This document shows, piece after piece, positions 10,903 through 20,619 of a stretch of DNA of 27,326 bases. Within the stretch, counting starts at the first letter, position 1. Every line of letters starts with the position of its first letter. The stretch covers positions 272,865 to 300,190 of the forward strand of contig QKYT01000027.1 in the NCBI GenBank assembly GCA_003550305.1. Direction: 5' to 3'. Position numbers and translations under genes: made by a program. The notes under the pieces were generated by a model. That model saw nothing but the letters and a program-made list of their open reading frames with translations. It had not been told where the DNA came from and did not search any database. Origin of the DNA: Glomus cerebriforme. Its lineage: Eukaryota; Glomeromycota; Glomeromycetes; Glomerales; Glomeraceae.

Positions 10903-11337
10903 NNNNNNNNNNNNNNNNNNNNNNNNNNNNNNNNNNNNNNNNNNNNNNNNNNNNNNNNNNNNNNNNNNNNNNNNNNNNNNNNNNNNNNNNNNNNNNNNNN
11001 NNNNNNNNNNNNNNNNNNNNNNNNNNNNNNNNNNNNNNNNNNNNNNNNNNNNNNNNNNNNNNNNNNNNNNNNNNNNNNNNNNNNNNNNNNNNNNNNNNNN
11101 NNNNNNNNNNNNNNNNNNNNNNNNNNNNNNNNNNNNNNNNNNNNNNNNNNNNNNNNNNNNNNNNNNNNNNNNNNNNNNNNNNNNNNNNNNNNNNNNNNNN
11201 NNNNNNNNNNNNNNNNNNNNNNNNNNNNNNNNNNNNNNNNNNNNNNNNNNNNNNNNNNNNNNNNNNNNNNNNNNNNNNNNNNNNNNNNNNNNNNNNNNNN
11301 NNNNNNNNNNNNNNNNNNNNNNNNNNNNNNNNNNNNN
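10903..11337. other. assembly gap (435 n)
   Basis: An unbroken run of n. Nothing can be said about its content except that the tandem repeat reaches its left edge. Confidence 0.99.
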
Positions 11338-11451
11338 TTAGCAGAGTTGAAAATAGTTTGCTTATTGATCATAGTAAATTTTGAAATTTTTATCTGACCT
11401 ATATATAGATTGTTCGGGGTCCTGACGACCTTCCTAAAGGAAAACCTTTTA
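11338..11451. other. short non-coding stretch between the gap and the Tc1-type element
   Basis: AT-rich, with GTAAATTTTGAAATTTTT at 11371 weakly echoing the tandem repeat unit. No gene is seen. Confidence 0.5.
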
Positions 11452-11481
11452 TCGCAGTTTTCAAAAAGGTGCGATCTTCAA
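11452..11481 (+). repeat. left TIR of the Tc1-type element
   Basis: TCGCAGTTTTCAAAAAGGTG followed by CGATCTTCAA. The left-flanking TA is at 11450-11451. Confidence 0.85.
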
Positions 11482-11770
11482 TCATGTGATACAAAACTAA
11501 AAATTCACGAATTTTATGAATTTTTGCGAACTTTCTTAACGCGTATAACAAACACTGTGAATTCCTTTTACAGTTATAAAATATAAGTTCTTTATTTACT
11601 AAAGTCTAAGTTTTATAAGTTTATGACAACTTTTTTTCTTCGAATTTACAAAAATAAGCGCCCCCATGAGTCGAATTTTTATGAATTTGTAAAATTTGTC
11701 ATCTTTACTGAAGACATTTTCTTTCAAAATCAAAGATATTTAACTCTTACTAAAGTAAATTTAGAATAAG

Positions 11771-12884
11771 ATGGGAAAAAGTCTAAGTGAAGATCTAAGG
11801 TGGCGTATTATTTACTGTCAGGCTGAGGGTTTTATACAGAAGGAAATTGCTAAAAGATTATTTGTTAGCGAAGTTACTGTTAATAAAGTCTGTAGGATTT
11901 TTAAAAAGTGGNNATGTGTAAAGGATCCATTTGCTGGTANAGTGGGGAAAAGAAAAATATTTACATCACAAGATATGTTGGTAAGCATTTTATCATAATT
12001 TATTTATTTTTTATTGTAATTATCTAATAAATTTATAATTTATAGGTACTAGAAGGATTAGTTAAAGATAAAGTTGATTGGTACCTTGATGAATTAGTAT
12101 ATGAAATGGAACAAAGAACAGGAAAATTAGTTTCTGTACCAACATTATGGCGCTCTCTTCGATTTTGTGGTATAACAAGAAAAAAAATACAAAAAGCAGC
12201 TAAAGAGAGAAGTGAAATATTGTGTGGACTTTATTTATATAATATTGGAATGAATTATACTTCAGAACAATTGATTTTTATTGATGAAACAGCTAAAGAT
12301 GAGAGGATACTTACCAGGTTATATGGTTATTCTTCTACCAGTACTAGAGCAGAAAAAAGTATTGTTTTTGTTAGAGGAAAGCATTATACTATTTTGCCTG
12401 CATTGTCTTTAGAAGGTTTTATTGCTGTTGACATTATGGAAGGAAGTTGTAATAAAGAAAGATTTCAGACTTTTGTTTTGATACAATTGGTAATAAAATT
12501 ATTTATTATTNTTATAATTATTTAATTATTTGGAAAATTTTCTTTATTAATAATATTATTTTATTTATTTTAAATTAAGTTACCTCAAATGAACCCTTTT
12601 CCTGCTAAATATAGTGTATTATTATGGATAATGCACATATACATCATGACGATGATTTAGTTACAGCAATAGAAGATATTGGTGGTAAAGTACTTTATTT
12701 GCCTCCTTATTCACCAGATTTCAATCCTATTGAAACAACTTTTTCAGCATTGAAATCTTGGTTAAAAAGATATAGAAATTTTGTGGATTATTTTGATCCA
12801 ATATATTTAATTTTAGTTGCATTAGCTCAAACTANACCGGAAATGGCAAAAAAGTATTTTGAAGAATCAATTTATGATGTGTAA
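11771..12884 (+). pseudogene. Tc1/mariner DD34E transposase, three exons, one frameshift
   Basis: Exon 1 (11771-11980) encodes an HTH: 'SEDLRWRIIYCQAEGFIQKE' then 'VSEVTVNKVCRIFKKW', a paired-type DNA-binding start. Intron 1 is GTAAGC...TTTATAG (11981-12045). Exon 2 (12046-12489) holds the first catalytic Asp in 'LIFIDETAKDERI' and the following 'GYSS' turn. Intron 2 is GTAATA...ATTAAG (12490-12579). Exon 3 (12580-12884) contains 'MDNAHIHHDDD' (second Asp) and 'PPYSPDFNPIETTF' (catalytic Glu). Counting gives 34 residues between second Asp and Glu, so DD34E. A 1-base deletion at about 12618-12622 puts the start of exon 3 out of frame with the MDNA block; this could be real or a draft error, since n bases lie nearby. 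It cuts and pastes the element at TA sites. Confidence 0.8.
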
Positions 12885-12974
12885 TATTTTATACTTCAAA
12901 TGTTTCATCAAGAAATTTTATAAATGCAAATCAATTTTATTGAACTAAACAAAATGTATAAAGATTACAATGAA

Positions 12975-14609
12975 TTATTCATATTTTTTTGCTTCATCAC
13001 GTAATNTTTGTCTANGTCNAATAATTGTTATACNCATCAAAATATACTCAGAATCTGATAATCTTGTAAGATGATTAACATGAATTTCATGTTCTTCAAA
13101 AATAGGCAAATAANAAGTAAATTTACCATNNCCAAATTCTTTATCTAATCCCTCTAAAAAATCTTTCATATTTGGTACAACTTTTCTTGATAGATTATCT
13201 GATATCTGGGAAAATAAACTGTGATCTGAAGTAAGTGATAAACTACNAGATCTACTTTGAATTTCAGAATTATAATCAGAATAATTATATGATAAAGGTG
13301 ATGGTATTGATTGTAACGGTGATGGTGATGGTGATGATGATGGAATGATGCATTTGAGAAAATTCATTAGATAAAGAATCTTTTCTGGTTACTTTTACTG
13401 AATGCATCATACTAAATAACGCATGATTAGGAGGAGTATTTAAATCTNCATTTTTGTTTANCTATAATAAAAATATGTTAATATGATAATATATTTAGTG
13501 TAATATTGTTAAAAGAATAATTGTACAGTAATTATGAAAATATATACAATTTCTTTAGCCCATAGACTAATTGCAAAATTATTTAAAGATAAATGACGAT
13601 CTTCTTTAATAAAACAACGCTTGTGATTTTTGACTTCACAAACATATTTATCATTTAATTNNATTACATAANATGAAACCAATACTTCATTTTCATTNAA
13701 GTTTGATTCTTTTGGTGTATGACTTTTGACATGTTTTTTTTGCNATTGTAATTTAGATTTTTTTTTAAGAGGTTGGATCTCATTTTCTAATTNATCATTA
13801 GATTCATGTTNCNAAANTTCATCCTACAATATCAAAAGTTAAATAATACAAATAATTTAATAAACAGTCTTTAAACAATAAATAATAAATACCTGATATG
13901 AATGTTTCTTTGATGATTCTTTGAGTGTAATGATAATTATTGCTTTTTTATTTCCTACTATCATAATTTGATAATCTTTTAAAAATTCATTGAATGCTTC
14001 TTCGTTGTCTAAAAGTGTTCCAGCTCCACTTTCTGAACTTGATTTATATGCTAAACTATATTTATTTTGATAAACCAATCCAANTTGTTCACAAATGTAC
14101 GTTTCAAGTTTATTTCTAAAATCAATAAAGCTTNGATTTTCTAGAGTAAATTTAACTATTACAGAAGGAAATACTTGTTTATTTTGTTTAATAGACATAT
14201 GTAATTGAAATTCTATTTGTGATTGTTGAGAAGAGGTACCATCGGTTGGTAAAGAAGAAATTACAATAATTTTACTTCGTTCTTTATCAGCTGTTTTAGT
14301 ATCTCAGTTAATTTGACTATTACATGCAGAACAAAGTGTAAAATGATGTGGTAATTCCATATTCAACTTATAACCATATTTTTGATTACTATGTAATAAA
14401 GTATTTTTTGTTCTTTCATATATTTTATCAGGTTTATANATTAAGTTTTGAAAATATAATACCCTAGAACGGTTACTTTTAGTTGATTTGATATTCTTAT
14501 CACAATTGCAATTCTTAAATGTCAAATTTATACCACAATACATGTATAATTGACATATAAAACATATACCAATTTGATAGTTTCTTNGTGAAATTGGAAT
14601 AGAAGACAT
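12975..14609 (-). pseudogene. second gene of the Tc1-type element: CxxC / SAM-domain protein, disrupted
   Basis: Exon 1 (14609-13893) starts MSSIPIS and carries C-F-I-C near the N-terminus and C-S-A-C about 75 residues later, a possible zinc ribbon. A TGA at 14304-14306 (likely former CGA) interrupts it, and the same frame continues for another 137 codons, including 'SESGAGTLLDNEEAFNEFL'. A GTATTT...TTGTAG intron leads to exon 2 (13823-13548), with charged Lys-rich sequence then 'RCFIKEDRHLSLNNFAISLW'. A second intron leads to exon 3 (from 13461), where a shift near 13370 joins the final frame: a Ser/Pro-rich linker and a C-terminal SAM-like domain ('FLEGLDKEF', 'YLPIFEEHEIHVNHLTRLSD', 'RDEAKKYE'). 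No transposase motifs are present. SAM domains mediate protein-protein or RNA binding; the role in transposition is unknown. Confidence 0.65.
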
Positions 14610-14717
14610 TTTTACGCGATAAATTTTTTTTACGTGATGAAATTTTTTATTGTTAGGATTGGTCAGATCATGATGTTACACAAAATTTGAAATTCAAATT
14701 TTTTTGTTGATGTTATT

Positions 14718-14747
14718 TTGAAGATCACACCTTTTTGAAAACTGCGA
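14718..14747 (-). repeat. right TIR of the Tc1-type element
   Basis: TTGAAGATCACACCTTTTTG then AAAACTGCGA, the reverse complement of the left TIR with one C/T difference. The flanking TA is at 14748-14749. Confidence 0.85.
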
Positions 14748-14840
14748 TAATGTGATCCGAATAGCAGGAACTATTACATTAGTCACATAAGTATCTTCAT
14801 TTTATGATTTTGCAAACTTAGAGCTAAAGGCAAAATTATT

Positions 14841-15935
14841 CTATAAATCATTTAGAGAACCCAAAATTCTTTATATGATGTCTGCAAGCTTCTCATCTGA
14901 TTCTTTCCATTTTCTATTATGCAAAAGTTTTTGTGGTAAAACGCTCATATTACTCTCAGTAAAGTTAACTATAAATTTTTTGCATTTTTTCCATATAATT
15001 CCTGGAAGAGATGAAGGAATTATATCCTCTATCAGTTTCTAAAGACAACATAATAATAAATTAAAATTCATATGATTTCAACGACCTCGAGTCATCCAAG
15101 AAAAAACATGTGGCTATATATGAAAAAAGAATTTATCATAAAAGATTCCCTCAACCGTTTTGGTAATATCTGCACTAGATCTGAATCATCGCTAATTACT
15201 TGATTAGCTAGAGGATCTTTTCAAGTCAACTCAGAAATAGACACTGCATTTACACCCGAAAATAAATGCTAGTAAAGCCGTGAGGTATCTTTTCTGAGTT
15301 TACCCTTCAGTGCCTTAATATTTTTTTCAATTTTGTTTGAAGTAAGAGGCCTTTCCCCATTCGTTTTCACCATGCTGATATTACATAAACTACAGACTAT
15401 TTTAAAGCCAATTTTGAACTAACGCAGACATACAATTAATTAGTTCGGGCATATATATTAAAAAATTATCAAAAATGCATGCACTGTTAGATTAAAATAA
15501 AGCCCTATTCTTGCATGGTTAGCTACTCCAATACTTAAATAAAGACTTTATGTGATACTAAAATAACCACATTGAATTAAGCATACACCTATAGCCTAAC
15601 TACCCTCCATATTGTCAAGGAAAAAATGCTATGAGTAATGAGTGGGCTAATAGGATATTTAGTCTATTATGCTCTCTCCCTCAGAATGGTATCACTATCT
15701 GCATTATTCATTACTCATATAAATTCCAGTTACCAGTAACTCAAAGCTTGATATCTTACCTCTGATAGAACTTCGAGAAGAGTAATATAACATGAGGAGT
15801 CTCGTTCATATTGATTCTTCACAAATGCTACAGCCTGCTCGATAATACTTTTCAGCTCATTTTGAAATATCCATAGATTGTCTTCAATCTCTTGATAGAT
15901 AACAGACCCAGCGGTAATGTCCTTCCTCAGCGTTT
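14841..15935 (-). pseudogene. decayed multi-exon gene of unknown function
   Basis: An upstream exon (about 15935-15761) reads 'TLRKDITAGSVIYQEIEDNL', then 'ELKSIIEQAVAFVKNQYERD' and 'YITLLEVLSE', and ends at a good donor (GTAAGA). A candidate acceptor (ATATCAG) lies at about 15375, right before 'MVKTNGERPLTSNKIEKNIK'. That exon has in-frame TAG and TGA, then 'DSDLVQILPKRLRESFMINS', a frame change around 15110, and a stretch 'KLIEDIIPSSLPGIIWKKCK' followed by 'ESNMSVLPQKLLHNRKWKES', stopping with TAA at 14871 and TAG at 14841. Coding-like composition across several frames in the same order argues for a dead gene rather than chance. I do not recognise it. Confidence 0.5.
15631..15718. repeat. 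88-bp inverted-repeat element (MITE-like)
   Basis: ATGAGTAATGAGT at 15631 is mirrored by ATTCATTACTCAT ending at 15718 (11 bases perfect). It lies inside the inferred intron of the decayed gene at 14841-15935. It is short, so a chance inverted repeat is possible. Confidence 0.4.
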
Positions 15936-16519
15936 AATAAGAAATTGTAAATTTTAGTATATAAGTCAGTAGGCATGGTAAAAAAGAATTTACAAGGTGT
16001 AAAAATACTCAACTCCAATATACTACCCAGCTGTTTTAAATCTCTCTATTCACATTCATGGTAGAAAAAGGACAGAAGAATATGCAACAGACTTTATGCC
16101 AAAAATTTTGTATTAGAGAATAAGACATGCAGAATGTATATTAAAGATCTCAACATTGCAAAGTGTTGGGGAATATGCATATACATACTTTTTTTATTCC
16201 GCTTGCTTGACTGCTCAGTAATAAAGGCCTAGCAACATTATATGCTCCGCGTCTTGTTCAAAAAATGCCTCTAGCCCGGCTAAATATACTCTGGTTAAAA
16301 TCTAGTAGGAATCTCTGGAGGAAATAAGCTCATAAATAAATGCTATTCAGATAGATAGGAAAATATTTTGGGAATCGATTTCTTATGTGTGAGAATTAAT
16401 TTGTCACACAAATAGTCACACAGAGTTACAAATGATTTGCGGTATATCAGCTATTACATCATATATACTTTAACAAGGATCGAAAACGTGGTAATTTATG
16501 TTGCACACGCCTATATGCA
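15936..16519. other. non-coding stretch
   Basis: No ORF or RNA gene is seen on either strand. The local pair GTGTGAGAATTAATTTGTCACAC around 16388-16411 forms an imperfect inverted repeat. This may be upstream sequence of the decayed gene to its left. Confidence 0.4.
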
Positions 16520-17900
16520 CTATACTGGATTTTGTCTTATATGATGATAATTAATAACAGATAGCAATTCAAGCAAAAATCTTCCTAAGAAATCAGGAGT
16601 GGGCCCATATGCTACCCTATCCAATCGTCATCTTAACTGATATTTCTTAACTTCTATCCATCTACTAGAAGAACAATAAACATACTCCTCATATGGTGGG
16701 GTTAATTTGATTGGATTAATTATTCCAATATATTTTAAGTAATGTTTTCTAAAATAAGCTAAAACTCTTCACAAGCTATAACATATTCTTCTTGCGTCTT
16801 GGGATTTATTACCATCTGTCCTTTTCTAAGTATACCTAAGAATTTCTTTCTATCAGAAGTACCATCATTTCTCACCATCTCCCAAACCCGTTCACTGGTC
16901 AAAAACTGATATATCTTACAGATATCTTACAGATATCTTATAAATATCGGGTACCCAAAATGCGTAAATTCTGCTATACATTAGGTACCCAATATGTATA
17001 CTATAGAATTAAAAAATACAATTTATTAATTATCTCGCTATCCAGTGATCATAAAAAGATGAAATATAGCTCATTCGATTCGCCTCACTGAGACGTATCG
17101 AATGGTACTAATTTCGCATTTCTAGGTGCGATAGATGTCGAGATATTCGATAAATCGTAAAAAAACAAATAAAAAATGCCGATTTGTCAAATATCTCGAC
17201 ATCTATCGCACCTAGAAATGCGAAATTAGTACCATTCGATACGTCTCAGTGAGGCGAATCGAATGAGCTATATTTCATCTTTTTATGATCACTGGATAGT
17301 GAGATAATTAATAAATTGTATTTTTTTAATTCTATAGTATACATATTGGGTACCCGATGTATAGCAGAATTTACGCATTTTGGGTACCCGATATTTATAA
17401 GATATCTGTAAGATATCTGTAAGATAGATCAGTTTTTGACCAGTGGTTTTGCCAAAGATTCAGGTCTCTTCTTGTAATTCCTGTAAGCTTGCTGGATAAC
17501 TGTTGAATAGAAATTCTTAAACTGATAGTTATATTGTCTCGCAATCAAGAATTCCCAAGACCGCTTCATAGACCTTCCTGAAATATTTCCATAAAGAATG
17601 CATGAAAATACTTATACCCACTTCCTAATTTGGAATAGACGAGTTGATTACAAGAATAACATATTCCTATATTTATTCTGAACCAAACATCACACTGATA
17701 TAATAAATATGTTTGTTTTTGGCGATAAGATATCTCTTATTAGAATCAGTCAAAAGATGATTTTTTATATATCTCATTAATGTGTCCCAAATTCGATCCT
17801 TCCAATCTGATGGAGTCTCATTCCCACGCATTCTAGGAAGATCATAGTTAATATATGAATCAGCTACACTTAAATGTACAAAGGGGTCAGAATATACCAT
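16520..17900 (-). pseudogene. unknown protein gene, frameshifted and split by a palindromic transposon
   Basis: It starts at ATG 17900 (MVYSDPFVHLSVADSYINYD) and stays open for 75 codons. It then shifts near 17690 into 'QCDVWFRINIGICYSCNQLV' (a C...CxxC group), and near 17575 into 'RSMKRSWEFLIARQYNYQF' and 'IQQAYRNYKKRPESLAK'. The 553-bp palindrome follows. Coding resumes with 'RVWEMVRNDGTSDRKKFLG' and 'GQMVINPKTQEEYVIACEE', shifts near 16770 to 'LAYFRKHYLKYIGIINPIKL', passes a TGA at 16628, and ends 'GPTPDFLGRFLLELL' with TAG at 16520. Excluding the insert it is about 270-290 residues. Removing the insert and one AAC copy makes the reading frame exactly continuous (GCA AAA CGG GTT TGG), which supports both the gene and the insertion. 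I recognise no family. Confidence 0.6.
16893..17445. mobile_element. 553-bp foldback element, CACTG ends, 3-bp TSD
   Basis: The left arm (16893-17157, ~265 nt) and right arm (17180-17445, ~266 nt) are near-perfect reverse complements separated by a 22-nt A-rich loop. Only a handful of differences are visible. The tips read CACTGGTCAAAAACTGAT, followed by tandem ATATCTTACAG units. GTT flanks both sides (16890-16892 and 17446-17448; AAC on the coding strand). CACT(A/G) termini with a 3-bp duplication are the marks of the CACTA (CMC/EnSpm) superfamily, so this is probably a non-autonomous derivative. No ORF is present. If transcribed by read-through it would form a 265-bp hairpin. Confidence 0.85.
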
Positions 17901-18277
17901 ATTTAATGATTTTAGCTATTAAGAGATTTATAGCGATTTTATCGATTTATAGTGATTTATAACAAGTATATTATAATGGATTTATATATGGTCATCTCTC
18001 GGCTAAGCTAATTTTATATTTACATGTATATGTACAGCGCCTTCAGCTAAATTGGTTTGTGACATGATGTATAACATATCACATGCGATCTCCCTAAATC
18101 CCTCGATAGTTCTAGGAGAGTTCTGGAAGCTGGCGAGTTTCAATAAATCACGAGATGATCGGCCAATCAGATTTCAGATTTTTGATAGCCTGAAAATGAT
18201 TACGAATAAAATGCACATGTTCGAGATGATCGGCTAATTTAGTCATGTGGATTTTTACTAGAAATCTTATTGGGAGA
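17901..18277. other. upstream/intergenic region
   Basis: Just upstream of the minus-strand start at 17900 is a run of related units (GATTTATAGCGATTTTATCGATTTATAGTGATTTATA, 17923-17959), possibly promoter-associated. GAGATGATCGGC occurs twice (about 18150 and 18221) as a direct repeat. A 61-codon plus-strand frame here has no supporting feature. Confidence 0.4.
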
Positions 18278-18402
18278 AGTGTGACATTAATGTCACAGCT
18301 AAACCAATGAAATCTGGCAAAGTTTTGGAACAGAGTTATGGGTTATATGTTGAAATGAAAACTGGAAACTTTATGATTTTTGCGTGACATTAGTGTCACA
18401 CT
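18278..18402. mobile_element. 125-bp MITE-like repeat with palindromic tips
   Basis: The left tip AGTGTGACATTAATGTCAC (18278-18296) and the reverse complement of the right tip, AGTGTGACACTAATGTCAC (18384-18402), differ at one base. Each tip is itself (nearly) palindromic; TGTGACATTAATGTCACA is a perfect 18-base palindrome. The interior has no ORF. I could not define a target duplication. It is likely a short non-autonomous DNA element. Confidence 0.6.
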
Positions 18403-18498
18403 ACTTTACAAATAAAAAATCAAAAATGGCCATAGCCAGTCCTGAAGGGACCCTTTATTATCAAGAGTTACACAAAATACATGTAGCAGTAGTACTAT

Positions 18499-19858
18499 TT
18501 ATTCGTTTAATCTAGCAATAAGAAAATCGACATCATCTGGGGATAGATTTAAGATTGTAGTAGCATTAAAAGACTTTAACCGTTCTATTGCTTCTATACT
18601 ACCAATATTACTAAAGAGCCTGAAAACCTTTTTACCCTTTCCTTTCTTTTTCGAAGGTTAGTCTCAGTTACACAAAAATCTGATTCATGATTCTATCATT
18701 AACTTTAGCATCAGATACATCCTCATTAGAAGTTTTCCTAAAATGATCGAACAACTACTTAATGGCTTGGCCAAAATTATAAAAGCATCGAAGCAAATCA
18801 TGAGTGGTTCTTCGAAGATTGTCTTCAGCAGTACCAATCTTATTATATAAATCGAGAAAATCAAGCAAGTTTACATCCATCTCAGAGACACTCAACTGCA
18901 AAGTGATGAGGGGGTCTCGAGAGAAACCATCTTCTAGGGACTCAGGAGAAGTCAACTCCATAATTAGTTTTTTCAATGTAGGGGAATCATTTCTATCAAT
19001 CTGCTTCCTGGTCTGCTTCGCTTTTTTATTTGAATTTTTTTCAGAAGCAAACTCGCTAGACCGTTTTTTCTGTGCAGTACTTGAACTCTGCTCTGTTGGA
19101 GTTTCCAAATCATCAATTTCCATATCAGTCGATGGACATATAGGACACAACTTTCGTGAATTGTCAATACAGTTGTAATGGACAATATGCTTGCAGGTTA
19201 AATATACGAGCGGTTTTAGAGGATCTTGAGGTTAAGGGGAGATTCGAAGAAAGCCTAGAGGAGGGAGGGACGAAGAAAGGTCTTCAGAACATTTAGCGCA
19301 TCTTAAAGTACTTTTGACTTGCTGAGTTGCTGTACCCTTGATCCTCCCAACTGTATAGGTGGTGAAGATAGGGTAAACGTTCCCATTAAGTTGGATAAAG
19401 GTGAAATTCCACTTGATTGAGAGGTCACTCTGGGATCAGGTATTGGCAAATTGGAAACGATATCAATGGCATCAGCTTGATCTAAGATGTCCACATTCTT
19501 TCCACAGCCAGGGGTTGGACATGCGTTTGGAGTGCCAAGAAAAAGTTTTTTTTTCAATACAGAGTCTGTGAAAAATATGCCCGCACGTGAGGTATGAGAA
19601 CGCCTTGAGAGGGGACATTAAAATCTCATTGCCACATTCGGAGCATGAATCTAGTCCTGGGAACTCAATATCTCCAACAGTTTCATCATCGAGACTTTTG
19701 AGGATATTATATCCAAGATTTTTAAGATTAACAAGAGAGGATCTCTCAGATTCTGAAATACTGCTCTTTTCTCTACTTTGTGTGTTGCCGATTGGGCCAA
19801 TATTGATTTCATCAACAGTGGTCGCTTCCGTATTAACTGAGCTTTCTTGGTTCTCCAT
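18499..19858 (-). pseudogene. two-RING-finger protein, disrupted
   Basis: From ATG 19858 (MENQESSVNTEATTVDEINI) an acidic/Ser-rich leader precedes a first RING-like finger: CSEC, then 'LTCGHIFHRLCIEK'. A frameshift at about 19557 leads into 'ACPTPGCGKNVDIL', completing the Cys/His set. A Ser/Pro-rich linker with 'SGISPLSNLMGTFTL' follows. TAA at ~19231 interrupts a second finger: C-A-K-C (~19290), 'LTCKHIVHYNCID', C-P-I-C. Next come a Lys-rich nuclear-type segment ('KKRSSEFASEKNSNKKAKQ') and a helical domain ('SPTLKKLIMELTS', 'LLDFLDLYNKI'). TAG at 18755, TAA at ~18673 and a frameshift near 18640 break the C-terminus, which ends 'LSPDDVDFLIARLNE'. RING fingers often act as ubiquitin E3 modules. 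The architecture resembles a family repeated in Rhizophagus, from memory only. Confidence 0.7.
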
Positions 19859-20619
19859 ACCTGCCCACTTATCACTCTCGTAGTCAGCTATCTTGCTGGC
19901 TAAAGCTGAAGACGGGTTTTTATATCACTTATAAATTTTGCAGGAGAAAACATTCCCCAGATTTTCACCAGCAATTACGCACTACATTTCGTCATTTGTT
20001 AATCCCTTGCAAATCTATAAAAAAATGACTTCAGGATTAGCAATACACATCCCCAAATCCCATATGCGAAATAGTGATTGTTGGAAAAAATATCCATACC
20101 CGAATATTGTTTTGTTAGTATGATAGTAGCGTGCCTGCGCAAAAAATAAATGCAATGCGAATATATATGCGATTTGCATGTTGCACAGCCCCTATTCTTC
20201 GGCAAGAATTTCTCCGATATCGACTACTGCGCATGATGATCATTTATTGCTAAGACCCCAAGGTTTTCACAGATTCTCGAACCAATGTGTCAATATTTTA
20301 GCAAGAGTAATGAATTTTATGATTTAATTTTGATATAGAGGTAAGATTGCTTATTAGTTTTGCTAAATTTTACACAAAGCGGAAAAAAGGATCATTAGCA
20401 AGAACCTCACCTTTTTAGTTTTTACTGTATATGTTTTGTAGTGGCACATTTCAAGTTTTGTATCGATGATTCCATTGCAACAAGAAATAATAGTACATAC
20501 ATTTTCCACAATCTGATAATCATTACACCATACGAAAAAAATAATAAGCCATGTAAAAACGCGTCTTTGATTTATTATTTGTAAAAAAAAATACATATTT
20601 CATACTGTGTAATAAAATG
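19859..20619. other. intergenic region
   Basis: Probable promoter of the RING gene on its left and 3' region of the unknown gene on its right. A 77-codon minus-strand frame (20363-20596) is hydrophobic and AT-driven, with no sign of being real. No RNA gene is seen. Confidence 0.4.

Larger units (their letters stand above)
11452..14747. mobile_element. Tc1/mariner (IS630-like) transposon carrying two genes
   Basis: Terminal inverted repeats TCGCAGTTTTCAAAAAGG TG(C/T)GATCTTCAA sit at 11452-11481 and, reverse complemented, at 14718-14747, with a single mismatch visible. A TA dinucleotide flanks both ends (11450-11451 and 14748-14749), the hallmark target duplication of Tc1/mariner elements. Between the TIRs are a plus-strand DD34E transposase (11771-12884) and a convergent minus-strand second gene (14609-12975), whose tails are about 90 bases apart. 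The total of ~3.3 kb is longer than a standard single-gene Tc1 unit (~1.3-2 kb). The close TIR match suggests fairly recent insertion, although both genes now carry disruptions and ambiguous bases. Confidence 0.85.

Noticed and set aside
10836..11397. Long ORFs on both strands across the n run
   Set aside because: Almost entirely undefined residues from n bases; artefacts of the gap.
16893..17445. Assembly artefact (head-to-head join) as the cause of the palindrome
   Set aside because: The two flanks are different and together form one continuous coding frame with a 3-bp duplication, which an artefactual inversion would not give.
18052..18237. 61-codon plus-strand ORF
   Set aside because: Short, no recognisable features, overlaps a local direct repeat; most likely chance.
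18804..19178. 124-codon plus-strand ORF
   Set aside because: Antisense shadow of the RING gene; its Ser/Phe-rich composition mirrors the Lys/Glu-rich sense strand.
19587..19883. 98-codon plus-strand ORF
   Set aside because: Antisense to the N-terminal part of the RING gene; no independent features.
20363..20596. 77-codon hydrophobic minus-strand ORF
   Set aside because: AT-driven composition, no start context or domain, and it sits in the 3' region of the neighbouring gene.
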